Of a stretch of 34,401 nucleotides of DNA, positions 22,450 through 30,068 are shown piece after piece. Below the pieces are notes generated by a model. That model ran no database searches. It saw only the letters and a list, made by a program, of their open reading frames with translations, and was not told where the DNA came from. Source of the DNA: Rikenellaceae bacterium DTU001 (lineage in GTDB: Bacteria; Bacteroidota; Bacteroidia; Bacteroidales; DTU049); contig LFSZ01000116.1 in assembly GCA_001512885.1 (NCBI GenBank), positions 1 through 34,401 on the forward strand, given 5' to 3'. Numbering within the stretch: the first letter of the stretch is position 1; the number at the start of each line of letters is the position of its first letter. A program made the translations under genes and the position numbers.

Positions 22450-23729
22450 ACCTCTAAATTATATTCTTTGATTTTTCTATATAAAGTACGTTCGCTGATG
22501 CCTAACTCTTCGGCAGCTAATTTGCGCCTGCCATTATGTTTTTTTATAGCTCTTACTATGAGTTCCTTTTCATTATCCTGCAGAGAAAGATTTTCATTAC
22601 TATCATCATTACTATCTTCTACACTATCTTCTACAACGTACGCTACTGCATCCTCAGTCTTGTCTTTAAATTTATTGATAGAATGCTCATCTATTCTAAA
22701 ATCATTGATAGACTGATATGAGTCTTGTTCTATAATCTTAATTGGTAAGCTGGATACTGACATATCATTTATTTTCTGAGCTGTGTCTGCATCGATGGGT
22801 TGATTAGATAATAAATATTTGAAAACTATTTTTTTGATTTCGTTTAGATCTCGTCTCATATCTATCAAATATTTATATATCAGTTCTCGTTCGCTAATGC
22901 TGTCTTTATCAGATAATTCAGACAAAAGTATTGGCAGATTAAGTTTCTCTTCGGGTAGATATTTTTTTAATGTTTCGGCATTAATTTTTCTATTTTTTTC
23001 AATTATAGTCATTTGTTCGGCTACATTTTTTAATTGTCTCACATTACCTGGCCATTTATAATTAATAAGCATCTCAAGAGCATCATCAGTTAACGTAATA
23101 GGTGGCACATTATACTTCTCGGCAATATCAGTAGAGAATTTTTGAAACAAAAGTGGGATATCCTCTTTTCTTTCTCTAAGTGGCTTAATATATATAGGAA
23201 TAGTACTGAGCCGGTAAAAAAGGTCTTCGCGAAATTTTCCTTTAGCAATGGCTTCTTGTAGATTAGCATTAGTAGCTGCCACTACACGCACATCTGTTTT
23301 CATAACTTTGCTGGAACCTACACGCATAAATTCACCTGTTTCCAGTACACGTAATAAGCGTACCTGAGTAGATAAAGGCAAATCACCTACCTCATCTAAA
23401 AAAATAGTCCCCCCGTTAGCTACCTCAAAATAACCTTTACGAGAATCTATGGCGCCAGTGAAAGATCCCTTTTCATGCCCAAAAAGTTCACTGTCTATGG
23501 TCCCCTCTGGTATTGCACCACAATTAACAGCTATATATGGACCGTGTTTGCGTGCACTATATGTATGAATAATTTTTGGAAAAAATTCTTTACCCGTTCC
23601 ACTCTCTCCAATAATCAATACTGTCAAATCTGTAGGAGCTACTTGTATAGCAACTTCTATAGCATGATTTAGTAAAGGCGAATTGCCTATAATGCCAAAT
23701 CTTTGTTTTATCAAGTATAGCTCATCCAT
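22446..23729 (-). CDS. Sigma-54-dependent activator, AAA+ with Fis-type HTH
   Basis: The 427-residue protein uses ATP to remodel RNA polymerase with sigma-54 at -24/-12 promoters. It lacks an N-terminal receiver domain; the AAA+ domain starts near residue 10. Walker A is GESGTGKE (41-48), the sigma-54-contacting loop reads GSFTGA (88-93) instead of the common GAFTGA, and Walker B is IFLDE (109-113). The arginine-finger and sensor areas follow ('FREDLFYRLSTIPIYIKPLR'). A Fis-like helix-turn-helix forms the C-terminus ('AAEELGISERTLYRKIKEY'). With no receiver it may be always active or controlled by its amount. It is coupled to lptE and the TPR gene. TATATTTG lies 11 bases before the ATG. Confidence 0.92.
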   Translation of the reverse strand: MDELYLIKQRFGIIGNSPLLNHAIEVAIQVAPTDLTVLIIGESGTGKEFFPKIIHTYSARKHGPYIAVNCGAIPEGTIDSELFGHEKGSFTGAIDSRKGYFEVANGGTIFLDEVGDLPLSTQVRLLRVLETGEFMRVGSSKVMKTDVRVVAATNANLQEAIAKGKFREDLFYRLSTIPIYIKPLRERKEDIPLLFQKFSTDIAEKYNVPPITLTDDALEMLINYKWPGNVRQLKNVAEQMTIIEKNRKINAETLKKYLPEEKLNLPILLSELSDKDSISERELIYKYLIDMRRDLNEIKKIVFKYLLSNQPIDADTAQKINDMSVSSLPIKIIEQDSYQSINDFRIDEHSINKFKDKTEDAVAYVVEDSVEDSNDDSNENLSLQDNEKELIVRAIKKHNGRRKLAAEELGISERTLYRKIKEYNLEV

Positions 23730-23740
23730 TGTTTTTTATA

Positions 23741-23748
23741 CAAATATA
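23741..23748 (-). promoter_or_regulatory. -7 promoter element of the sigma-54 activator operon
   Basis: TATATTTG on the minus strand, 11 bases before the ATG, so the leader would be about 4-6 bases. Confidence 0.5.
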
Positions 23749-23785
23749 ATAAATTTTTTAATAACAATAAATTAAAAAAATATTT

Positions 23786-23819
23786 TTTGTTTTTTAATTA
23801 AAAAAAATAACTAAATTTG
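23786..23819 (+). promoter_or_regulatory. Promoter of the lipocalin-like lipoprotein gene
   Basis: TTTG (23786-23789), 22 bases, TAAATTTG (23812-23819). The ATG is 26 bases further on. Confidence 0.6.
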
Positions 23820-23845
23820 CAGTATAATGTTTTAAAAAAATAGCT

Positions 23846-24277
23846 ATGAAAAAGAATAATTTAATCATTGTGGCAGTTATTACAACTTTTTTAATTTCAA
23901 CAAGTTGTAGTAAATATGATGAGGGACCTCTTATCAGTTTTAGATCTAAAACTGATAGATTGTGTCAAACATGGAAACCTAAAAAGATTTTAATAAACGG
24001 TGCAGAGACTATATTGACACCTGATCAGCAAAAAACTACTATTGAGTTTAAAAAAGATGGTGATCTGTATCTAACTACCTATAGATTGTCAATAGCTTTC
24101 CCACTTACAGGTACTTGGAAATTTTATGATAAAGATGAAAAATTAATACTATCTATAGATAAGGGTGATCCAGAACCTCAAGTAGACACAGTGAAGATAT
24201 TAAGATTAATGAAAGATGAGCTATGGTTAAAGCAAAAAAAGGATAATATAATAGAGATTCACTTAGAACCAAAATAA
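23846..24277 (+). CDS. Lipocalin-like lipoprotein
   Basis: The 143-residue protein has a lipoprotein signal peptide (positive start, hydrophobic 6-18, STSC at 18-21, lipidated C21). The mature part looks like the small lipocalin-like lipoproteins common in Bacteroidota: 'LCQTWKPKKILINGAE' at about 38-53, then 'TIEFKKDGDLYLTT', 'LTGTWKFYDKDEKLILSID' and 'ILRLMKDELWLKQK', a pattern of short strands. The ligand and role are unknown. It stands alone with its own promoter and meets pcm tail to tail across 17 bases without a visible hairpin. Confidence 0.7.
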   Translation: MKKNNLIIVAVITTFLISTSCSKYDEGPLISFRSKTDRLCQTWKPKKILINGAETILTPDQQKTTIEFKKDGDLYLTTYRLSIAFPLTGTWKFYDKDEKLILSIDKGDPEPQVDTVKILRLMKDELWLKQKKDNIIEIHLEPK

Positions 24278-24294
24278 ATCACATAGGAGATATA

Positions 24295-24984
24295 TTAATT
24301 TTTTTTGATTCCAGGTAACATTGGTACAAATGTAAAGAATCCATGTTTTTCTTCTTTGAAATTATTTTCATCTTCCTTTAATAATCTTGTCATTACTTGG
24401 GTACCAAGAGTATAACTCACAGGGGCTACGATAATACCACCTATTTTTAACTGATCTTTTAGACTATCTGGAATTTGATCTACTGCAGCAGTGATAATAA
24501 TTCTATCATATGGTGCATATTGAGGTAAGCCTTCATATCCATCACCTAAAAAGCATTGAATATTATTATAACCGAGAGCAGATAATATATCTTTTGCATT
24601 TAAATGCAAGTTTAGAATACGTTCAATTGTAAAAACTTGAGCACCCATTTGAGCGAGCACAGCAGCCTGATAACCACTGCCAGTACCTATTTCTAAAACT
24701 TTCATATCAGGCTTGACATCTAAAAGTTCAGTTTGAAATGCAACTGTATATGGCTGGCTAATAGTCTGTCCCTCGCCTATATCAAAGGGTTTATCTAGAT
24801 ATGCGAAATGTTCGAGACCCGCAGGCAAAAAAAAGTGCCTGGGTATTTCTCTCATAGCTTTCAATACAGCTTCATCATTAATCCCTTTACGTTGTATTTC
24901 ATTGATTAGCTTATTTCGCATTCCTTGAGTTTCTAATGTATCTTTTAAAATCCTATTGCCTAATTTAATTATTCGTTCTTTCAT
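24295..24984 (-). CDS. pcm: Protein-L-isoaspartate O-methyltransferase
   Basis: Pcm methylates isoaspartyl residues in aged proteins with S-adenosylmethionine, which allows their repair to aspartate. The 229-residue protein has the family's pre-motif 'GEGQTISQPYTVAFQTELL' at about 70-88, the SAM-binding motif I VLEIGTGSGYQAAVLA at 96-111, and 'YDRIIITAAVDQIPDSL' further on. Length is normal. Start ATG 24984 fits the conserved N-terminal region ('MREIPRHFFLP' at about 44-54). It is a single gene between the convergent lipocalin-like gene and a tRNA gene. Confidence 0.93.
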   Translation of the reverse strand: MKERIIKLGNRILKDTLETQGMRNKLINEIQRKGINDEAVLKAMREIPRHFFLPAGLEHFAYLDKPFDIGEGQTISQPYTVAFQTELLDVKPDMKVLEIGTGSGYQAAVLAQMGAQVFTIERILNLHLNAKDILSALGYNNIQCFLGDGYEGLPQYAPYDRIIITAAVDQIPDSLKDQLKIGGIIVAPVSYTLGTQVMTRLLKEDENNFKEEKHGFFTFVPMLPGIKKN

Positions 24985-25076
24985 AGTTAATAAATTTAAT
25001 CACTATAAGGTATTTCAATTAATAATTTTAAGATTTTTTTTACTACTTAATAGATAAAATACAAAATAAAGAAAAA

Positions 25077-25100
25077 AATTTGAATTTCGAGTTTCAAATT
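25077..25100 (-). terminator. Possible terminator of tRNA-Ser
   Basis: On the minus strand AATTTGAA and TTCAAATT form an 8-base stem with an 8-base loop, followed by a T-run, about 65 bases after the tRNA 3' end. The stem is AT-rich, so strength is doubtful. Confidence 0.4.
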
Positions 25101-25164
25101 ATTTAGTTTTTTATAAACTTTTAATTGTCATTCACTATAAAATGAAATAGAATATATTTGTATT

Positions 25165-25256
25165 TGGCGGAGAGAGAGGGATTCGAACCCCCGGTCCGTC
25201 GAAAAACGGACAACGGTTTTCAAGACCGCCGCATTCAACCGCTCTGCCATCTCTCC
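25165..25256 (-). tRNA. tRNA-Ser (anticodon UGA)
   Basis: Read on the minus strand, the 7-base acceptor stem is GGAGAGA/TCTCTCC, with discriminator G and an encoded CCA (25165-25167). The T-arm contains GGTTCGAATCC. The anticodon loop is CTTGAAA with anticodon TGA (25220-25222). A long variable arm built on GTCCG/CGGAC pairing marks a class II serine tRNA, total 92 bases with CCA. It reads UCA and probably other UCN codons. A TTTG-N21-TATTTTG promoter ends 5 bases upstream. Confidence 0.97.
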
Positions 25257-25261
25257 AATTG

Positions 25262-25293
25262 CAAAATAATAAAGAAATTTTTATATAAACAAA
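25262..25293 (-). promoter_or_regulatory. Promoter of tRNA-Ser
   Basis: TTTG (25290-25293), 21 bases, then TATTTTG (25262-25268), one base short of TAnnTTTG. Transcription would begin very close to the mature 5' end of the tRNA. Confidence 0.5.
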
Positions 25294-25357
25294 TTTTTAT
25301 TATCCACTTATATAATTAATTTCAAATATCGAGCACACTCATACATTACATTAATCA

Positions 25358-25888
25358 CTATTGAAAAAAAGAGAAATTTACTTTACCATATGCTCTATGA
25401 TCTATCAATCGTGGATGATTTTGAAATGAAATTTTAGCACTATGTTCTATTATTAACAAACCTTCGTCGTTTAATAATTTATTATCAAAGATCAAATCAG
25501 GTATTTTTTCGATATTTTCTATGTTATAGGGAGGATCAGCGAAAATGATATCAAACCTATCATAGCTATTAGCAATGTATTGAAAAGCATCTACCTGATA
25601 AACACTGATAGACTGTAATTTAATTTTTTCGATATTTTGTAAAATAAATTTATACCAAAATTCATCTTTTTCTATTGCTATAACATTTTTAGCACCACGT
25701 GAAGCAAATTCATATGATAAATTACCCGTACCACTGAAAAGATCTAAAACATCTATGTCTATAAAATCGGTATAATATCGTAAAATATTAAATAAAGCTT
25801 CTTTAGCAAAATCAGTTGTAGGACTGATATCGATTTTGCTGGGTAGAGTTATTTGTCTTTTTTTGTGAAAACCACCTATAATTCGCAT
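25358..25888 (-). CDS. rsmD: 16S rRNA (guanine966-N2)-methyltransferase RsmD
   Basis: RsmD methylates one guanine of 16S rRNA in the small ribosomal subunit using S-adenosylmethionine. The 176-residue protein has the family's 'MRIIGG' start, the SAM motif VLDLFSGTGNLSYEFASRGA at about 47-66, an acidic 'IAIEKDE' following strand, and the catalytic DPPY at 118-121. Length fits the family (about 180-200), slightly short. The ATG overlaps the end of the DUF3822 gene by 13 bases, so translation is probably coupled. The DUF3822-rsmD pair is common in Bacteroidota. Confidence 0.9.
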   Translation of the reverse strand: MRIIGGFHKKRQITLPSKIDISPTTDFAKEALFNILRYYTDFIDIDVLDLFSGTGNLSYEFASRGAKNVIAIEKDEFWYKFILQNIEKIKLQSISVYQVDAFQYIANSYDRFDIIFADPPYNIENIEKIPDLIFDNKLLNDEGLLIIEHSAKISFQNHPRLIDHRAYGKVNFSFFQ

Positions 25889-26634
25889 AATTTAATTGAA
25901 GAAATAAAAAAATGTGTGAATTCTCCTAAAATATTTGTAGAATGAGATAATAATTTTATCTCTGAAAAAAAAGGATCTACCTTTTCTATCAAGTGCGAAT
26001 CTTCAGTAATAGCACCTGAAAAATACATAGGTAATGAGGTATCTGAGAGCCCTACGACATTAATAGCACTACTAACATAATAAAGCATATCCATCGGAGT
26101 TTTATATTCTAATAAATTATAAAACAATAATTTACCTTCACAAACTATAGCTATAATCATAGTATTAGTATGAATATCAATAAAAACACCATCTTCATTT
26201 TTATCTAGAATATATTGAATCCATAAAAATTCGTGTGGAGTGTATGGATAAATATTGATTTGGTCAGGTGTATTGATTTTTTTATTGAGCATTATAGCAT
26301 TTAGAGCAGGTATAGAGTTCATTTTAATATCGTCAGTATTTTCCCATCCTAATATAGTAGCAAAATCATTTTTAGAATATTTTAATAAATATTCATCAGG
26401 TAATATAGTACTTTGTGTTGATGATATTATAAGGTTAAATTTAGTTATATTATTTAGTTCTTTTAATAAATTATCATCAAATGTGTCCCATGGAAGCGAA
26501 TTTATTTTAATTGGTTTTTTATCATTCAAATAAATAGCATAAGCCCCTTCTGCAAAGAGGCTTAATACTATATTATTAATTTCTAATTCTGAATAAAATA
26601 TTTTTTCAAAATTCTTTAAACTCATTACTCCCAA
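25876..26634 (-). CDS. DUF3822 family protein
   Basis: The 252-residue protein matches the Bacteroidota-specific DUF3822 family, predicted to have an actin/Hsp70-like (ASKHA) fold. Features include 'LSLFAEGAYAIYLNDKKPI' near the N-terminus, 'VFIDIHTNTMIIAIVCEGKLLFYNLLEY' at about 149-176, and the C-terminal 'PMYFSGAITEDSHLIEKVDPFF' region. It has no signal or membrane segment. The first ATG is 26634; ATG 26625 makes a one-base TAATG overlap with the upstream stop and may be the true start. It is sandwiched by overlaps between a membrane protein gene and rsmD. Function is unknown. Confidence 0.8.
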   Translation of the reverse strand: MGVMSLKNFEKIFYSELEINNIVLSLFAEGAYAIYLNDKKPIKINSLPWDTFDDNLLKELNNITKFNLIISSTQSTILPDEYLLKYSKNDFATILGWENTDDIKMNSIPALNAIMLNKKINTPDQINIYPYTPHEFLWIQYILDKNEDGVFIDIHTNTMIIAIVCEGKLLFYNLLEYKTPMDMLYYVSSAINVVGLSDTSLPMYFSGAITEDSHLIEKVDPFFSEIKLLSHSTNILGEFTHFFISSIKLCEL

Positions 26635-27221
26635 TTACCATCTGTTATAGGTTCAGTTATAGAACCAAATTTTAGAAAGCCCTCAGCATCTATGCCATAT
26701 TTTTCTAAATCATAATCTTTCATAAAAGATTTGTAAGGTGCTTTCACTTCAATAGTATTTACCCAAACATTACCCCTATTTATTCTATCTGTTCTAATGA
26801 TAAAAGTATCTTTAGGAGTACCAGTAATATCTGAATATGGTATATATTTTAAATTTTTTGGATTGAAATTTGGAATATTTTTAAATAATGAATCTTTTAC
26901 GATTTTATATCCTATAGTATCTCTAATAAAAACTGAGAAGGTAGTATCTTTAGGATCAGCAGTTAATTTTACAATAGGTATTTTACCATTTTCAATAAAA
27001 TCTGCTAAAGAATCCCAATTTGCAGTGTATCTGTTATTTACTTGTAAATACATTTGCTCAGCAGAGCGTATTTGCTTCAATTTTTCTATTACTTTTTCTT
27101 GTCTTTTATTAAATTCTCTTTGAAAATTTAATGGATCCGAAATACTCTTTACAATCATTATAGCAAGTACTATTATTACTACCCATAGTACTATCTGCAC
27201 AATTAACTTAGTGGTTTTCAT
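26625..27221 (-). CDS. Uncharacterised single-pass membrane protein
   Basis: The 198-residue protein has one N-terminal membrane helix (about 7-27), then a charged helix (about 34-60, 'FNKRQEKVIEKLKQIRSAEQ' with 'MYLQVNNRYTANWDSL' after it), then a soluble, probably beta-rich periplasmic domain. A hydrophobic helix leading into an amphipathic helix and a 'NRYTANWDSL' segment recalls type II pseudopilins, but there is no prepilin peptidase site and no pilus gene nearby, so this is only a resemblance. It heads the overlapping set with DUF3822 and rsmD. TAATTTTG (27241-27248) lies 19 bases before the ATG. Confidence 0.65.
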   Translation of the reverse strand: MKTTKLIVQIVLWVVIIVLAIMIVKSISDPLNFQREFNKRQEKVIEKLKQIRSAEQMYLQVNNRYTANWDSLADFIENGKIPIVKLTADPKDTTFSVFIRDTIGYKIVKDSLFKNIPNFNPKNLKYIPYSDITGTPKDTFIIRTDRINRGNVWVNTIEVKAPYKSFMKDYDLEKYGIDAEGFLKFGSITEPITDGNWE

Positions 27222-27240
27222 ATTTTTTAATGATTTTTCG

Positions 27241-27248
27241 CAAAATTA
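27241..27248 (-). promoter_or_regulatory. -7 promoter element of the membrane protein/DUF3822/rsmD set
   Basis: TAATTTTG on the minus strand, 19 bases before the ATG. An AT-rich 25-base inverted repeat (27260-27284) lies just upstream and could end the gltX transcript. Confidence 0.45.
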
Positions 27249-27411
27249 AAAAAGAAATTACTAATAAAAAAATTTTTTATTAGTATTATCATCTAAACCT
27301 TAGATATCTTTACGATTTATTATGATTTTTAATAGTATTAGATCCTTTGATACATTAATCACGATTATAGAGGCTTATCTATATATATTTCTTAATATAT
27401 CTAAACCAGCA

Positions 27412-28920
27412 TTATTCAAAATAACTAATTCCTCTCTCGATTCTATTTATGGTTTCTTGTTTACCAATAAACTGCATAATGGTAGATAAATGAGGACCTT
27501 TGCTAGTGCCTACTATACAGATACGTAAGGTATTAAAAAAATTACCAGCTTTAACATTTTTTTCTTTTAGATAATTATTAAGAGCTTCATCGATTTTTTC
27601 TGAATCAAAAGGTTCTATATCGTTGATTATCAATAATATATCTTTGAGCCATTGAGCACTATTATCTGTTCCCCATTTTTTTATTGCTTTTGGATCTAAT
27701 GTTTCTGGGGTTTTAAAGAAAAAAATGGCTTCGGTTACAAGATCCTTTACGAAATCTACCCTTTCTCGCATAAGTTCAGCGACAAATACAGCTTCTTCTA
27801 ATGTTACATTTATATTTACTTTTGATAATTCATCTTTAAATTCTTGAGCTACTAATTTGATATCTCTTTTTTGTAGATAAACGTGATTAAACCATCTCGC
27901 TTTGATAGGATCAAATCTAGCACCAGATTTATGCACATCTTTTAGATCAAAAGCTTCTATCATTTCCTCCATAGACATTATTTCTCTATCATCACCAGGA
28001 TTCCACCCCAATAGAGCCAGCATATTAACGAAAGCTTCGGAATAATAACCATCTTCGCGAAAGCCACGATAGATTTCTTTTGTTTTAGGATCTTGCCATG
28101 AGATAGGGTATACACTGAAACCTAATCTATCACCATCTCTTTTACTCAATTTACCTTTACCATCTGGCCTTAATATCAAAGGCAAATGAGCAAACTCCGG
28201 CACCTCCCAATCAAAAGCTTGATAAATCAATACATGTAATGGCAAACTGGGCAACCATTCTTCTCCACGTATCACATGCGATATTTTCATTAAATGATCA
28301 TCTACTATATTTGCTAAATGATAAGTAGGCATACCATCACTTTTGAAAAGTACTTTATCATCTATTATAATAGAGTTTACTTTTATCTCATCACGGATTA
28401 GATCATTTACAGTCACTTCTTTAGCTTCAGGTACTTTGAATCTGATGACATGGGGGTGGCTGGTATCTAACAATTTTTTCACTTCTGATGCTGGTAGACT
28501 AAGTGAATTTTTTAAATTCATTCTATTATTTATTCCATATTGAAAAGTTTCGCCTCTGCTTTCATATTCTTTACGAATTTGATTTAACTCATCAGGTGTT
28601 TCGAAAGCATAATAAGCTGCTCCTTTTTGTATTAAAATATTTATATATTCTCTATAAATACCAGTTCTATCACTCTGTCTATATGGGCCATATTCGCCTC
28701 CGATATTAATGCCTTCATCAAATTGAATACCGCACCAAGCTAATGACTCTAATATATATTCTTCTGCACCAGATACGTATCTAGACTGATCTGTATCCTC
28801 TATTCTCAAAATAAATTTACCTTTATTTTTGCGTGCAAAAAAATAATTGTACAAAGCTGTCCTAACACCTCCAATATGTAATGGACCAGTAGGACTAGGT
28901 GCGAAACGAACTCTAACCAT
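27412..28920 (-). CDS. gltX: Glutamyl-tRNA synthetase
   Basis: This class I synthetase charges tRNA-Glu (and tRNA-Gln where the indirect pathway is used). The 502-residue protein has the HIGH-type motif PLHIGG at 13-18, within APSPTGPLHIGGVRTALYNY, the 'RIEDTDQSRYV' motif at 39-49 and the KMSKS-type motif KLSKR at 257-261. A 'DPKTKEIYRGFREDGYYSEAF' insertion follows, as in other Bacteroidota enzymes. The C-terminal anticodon-binding region is complete. The start is fixed by 'MVRVRFAPSPTG'. A near-consensus -7 sequence lies only about 10 bases before the ATG. It is divergent from the DUF1573 gene. Confidence 0.97.
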   Translation of the reverse strand: MVRVRFAPSPTGPLHIGGVRTALYNYFFARKNKGKFILRIEDTDQSRYVSGAEEYILESLAWCGIQFDEGINIGGEYGPYRQSDRTGIYREYINILIQKGAAYYAFETPDELNQIRKEYESRGETFQYGINNRMNLKNSLSLPASEVKKLLDTSHPHVIRFKVPEAKEVTVNDLIRDEIKVNSIIIDDKVLFKSDGMPTYHLANIVDDHLMKISHVIRGEEWLPSLPLHVLIYQAFDWEVPEFAHLPLILRPDGKGKLSKRDGDRLGFSVYPISWQDPKTKEIYRGFREDGYYSEAFVNMLALLGWNPGDDREIMSMEEMIEAFDLKDVHKSGARFDPIKARWFNHVYLQKRDIKLVAQEFKDELSKVNINVTLEEAVFVAELMRERVDFVKDLVTEAIFFFKTPETLDPKAIKKWGTDNSAQWLKDILLIINDIEPFDSEKIDEALNNYLKEKNVKAGNFFNTLRICIVGTSKGPHLSTIMQFIGKQETINRIERGISYFE

Positions 28921-28965
28921 TTTTTATTGCGAAATTAATAGTTTTTTTTTAAAAAAAATTACAAT

Positions 28966-28997
28966 TCTAAGCAATATTTTATATAATAATGCTTAGA
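28966..28997. repeat. Inverted repeat in the gltX/DUF1573 divergent region
   Basis: TCTAAGCA (28966-28973) and its exact complement (28990-28997) are separated by 16 bases. The dyad lies 45-80 bases from the gltX start. It could be an operator; nothing else supports a role. Confidence 0.3.
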
Positions 28998-29146
28998 CGC
29001 AAACTTTTTAATTCATTTAGTATGTTACTTTTGATAAAAGTTAATATCAATTTACAACCTGAGAACAATGTATTTTTTTTTATACTTACATTAATTTTCA
29101 TTTTTATAGAAATAAATTAAGATTTTTTTATTTTATAAATTTCTTT

Positions 29147-29154
29147 TACTTTTG
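29147..29154 (+). promoter_or_regulatory. -7 promoter element of DUF1573-yajC
   Basis: TACTTTTG fits TAnnTTTG and lies 20 bases before the ATG of the DUF1573 gene. A second TACTTTTG occurs at 29026-29033 within a short dyad and may be an alternative start. Confidence 0.5.
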
Positions 29155-29174
29155 TAAAAAATTTTTATAAAAAA

Positions 29175-29615
29175 ATGAAATCCACCATTTTGATTTTATT
29201 AATGCTAAGCATAAGTGTAATAGGATGCAAAAAAACTAACAACATATCAACTGATGTAGTAAAAAATCCAGCTAGCTTAGAACAAAAGAAAAATATAAAT
29301 CATGCTATAATAGAATTCGAAACTTTAGAACATAACTTTGGTGATATCATGGAAGGCGAAAAACTTACTTATGCTTTTAAATTTAAAAATACTGGTAAAT
29401 CTGATTTGGTAATTACCTCAGTGTCTAGCACATGCGGATGTACAGTTACTGATTTCCCTAATGTTCCTATTAAACCTGGTGAGCAGGGCAATATAATGAT
29501 AACTTTCAATTCGAGTGGCAAAACTGGCAAGCAAGTTAAAATAATTACTGTAGCTACTAATGCTATTCCTAGTGAAACTCAATTGACAATAAAAGCAAAC
29601 GTTAAAAAACCATAA
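29175..29615 (+). CDS. DUF1573 lipoprotein
   Basis: The 146-residue protein has a lipoprotein signal (hydrophobic 4-14, VIGC at 15-18, lipidated C18). The mature part is a DUF1573 domain: 'FGDIMEGEKLTYAFKFKNTG' at about 55-74, 'VSSTCGCTVTDFP' at about 83-95 and 'PGEQGNIMITFNSSGKTGK' at about 101-119. The fold is an immunoglobulin-like (ASH/MSP type) beta sandwich. Such lipoproteins are abundant in Bacteroidota; the function is unknown. It lies 13 bases before yajC and is probably co-transcribed. Confidence 0.85.
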   Translation: MKSTILILLMLSISVIGCKKTNNISTDVVKNPASLEQKKNINHAIIEFETLEHNFGDIMEGEKLTYAFKFKNTGKSDLVITSVSSTCGCTVTDFPNVPIKPGEQGNIMITFNSSGKTGKQVKIITVATNAIPSETQLTIKANVKKP

Positions 29616-29628
29616 AAAATAAATAAAT

Positions 29629-29958
29629 ATGAATTTAATGAACATTTTCCTTTATGCACAACAAGCTGGAGCTCAAAGTACCCAAGGTAGTATGTGGTCA
29701 ACTTTGATAATGATTCTCCTTTTGATACTAATCTTTTGGCTGTTTTTTATACGTCCTCAATCAAAAAAGAACAAAGAGATGCAAAAATTTAGAGATAGCC
29801 TAAAAAAAGGAGATCGTATAGTTACTATTGGAGGTATTCATGGTAAAATCGTTGATTTCGACGGTAATACTGTAATAATAGAAACTGAAGGACAAGGAAA
29901 AATAAGAGTAGAAAAATCTGCTATTCAACAATATGAAGCGGGAAGTAAAGAATCCTAA
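29629..29958 (+). CDS. yajC: Preprotein translocase subunit YajC
   Basis: YajC associates with SecDF in the Sec translocon at the inner membrane. The 109-residue protein has an N-terminal Ala/Gln-rich segment, one membrane helix (about 24-41, 'LIMILLLILIFWLFFIRPQS'), and the conserved 'RPQSKKNKEMQKFRDSLKKG' start of the cytosolic part followed by 'DRIVTIGGIHGKIV'. Length is typical. ATG 29629 is used; the ATG at 29638 would change little. The order DUF1573, yajC, YbbR-like gene is common in Bacteroidota. Confidence 0.95.
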   Translation: MNLMNIFLYAQQAGAQSTQGSMWSTLIMILLLILIFWLFFIRPQSKKNKEMQKFRDSLKKGDRIVTIGGIHGKIVDFDGNTVIIETEGQGKIRVEKSAIQQYEAGSKES

Positions 29959-30068
29959 TGCTACTCAATGCTTTCTTGGTTTTTAAATAATTTTTCCTTC
30001 ACTACTATTTATTGAATTATTTTAATTAGTAAAATAGTATCAAAGTGTATGTAGTAAGTTGATTTGTT

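Noticed and set aside
22256-23672. Several + strand ORFs opposite lptE and the sigma-54 activator
   Set aside because: Antisense shadows of genes with clear motifs.
24278-24294. Terminator between the lipocalin-like gene and pcm
   Set aside because: Only 17 bases with a T-run and no stem.
26625-27221. True type II/IV pseudopilin
   Set aside because: No prepilin peptidase cleavage motif before the hydrophobic helix and no pilus or type II secretion genes nearby.
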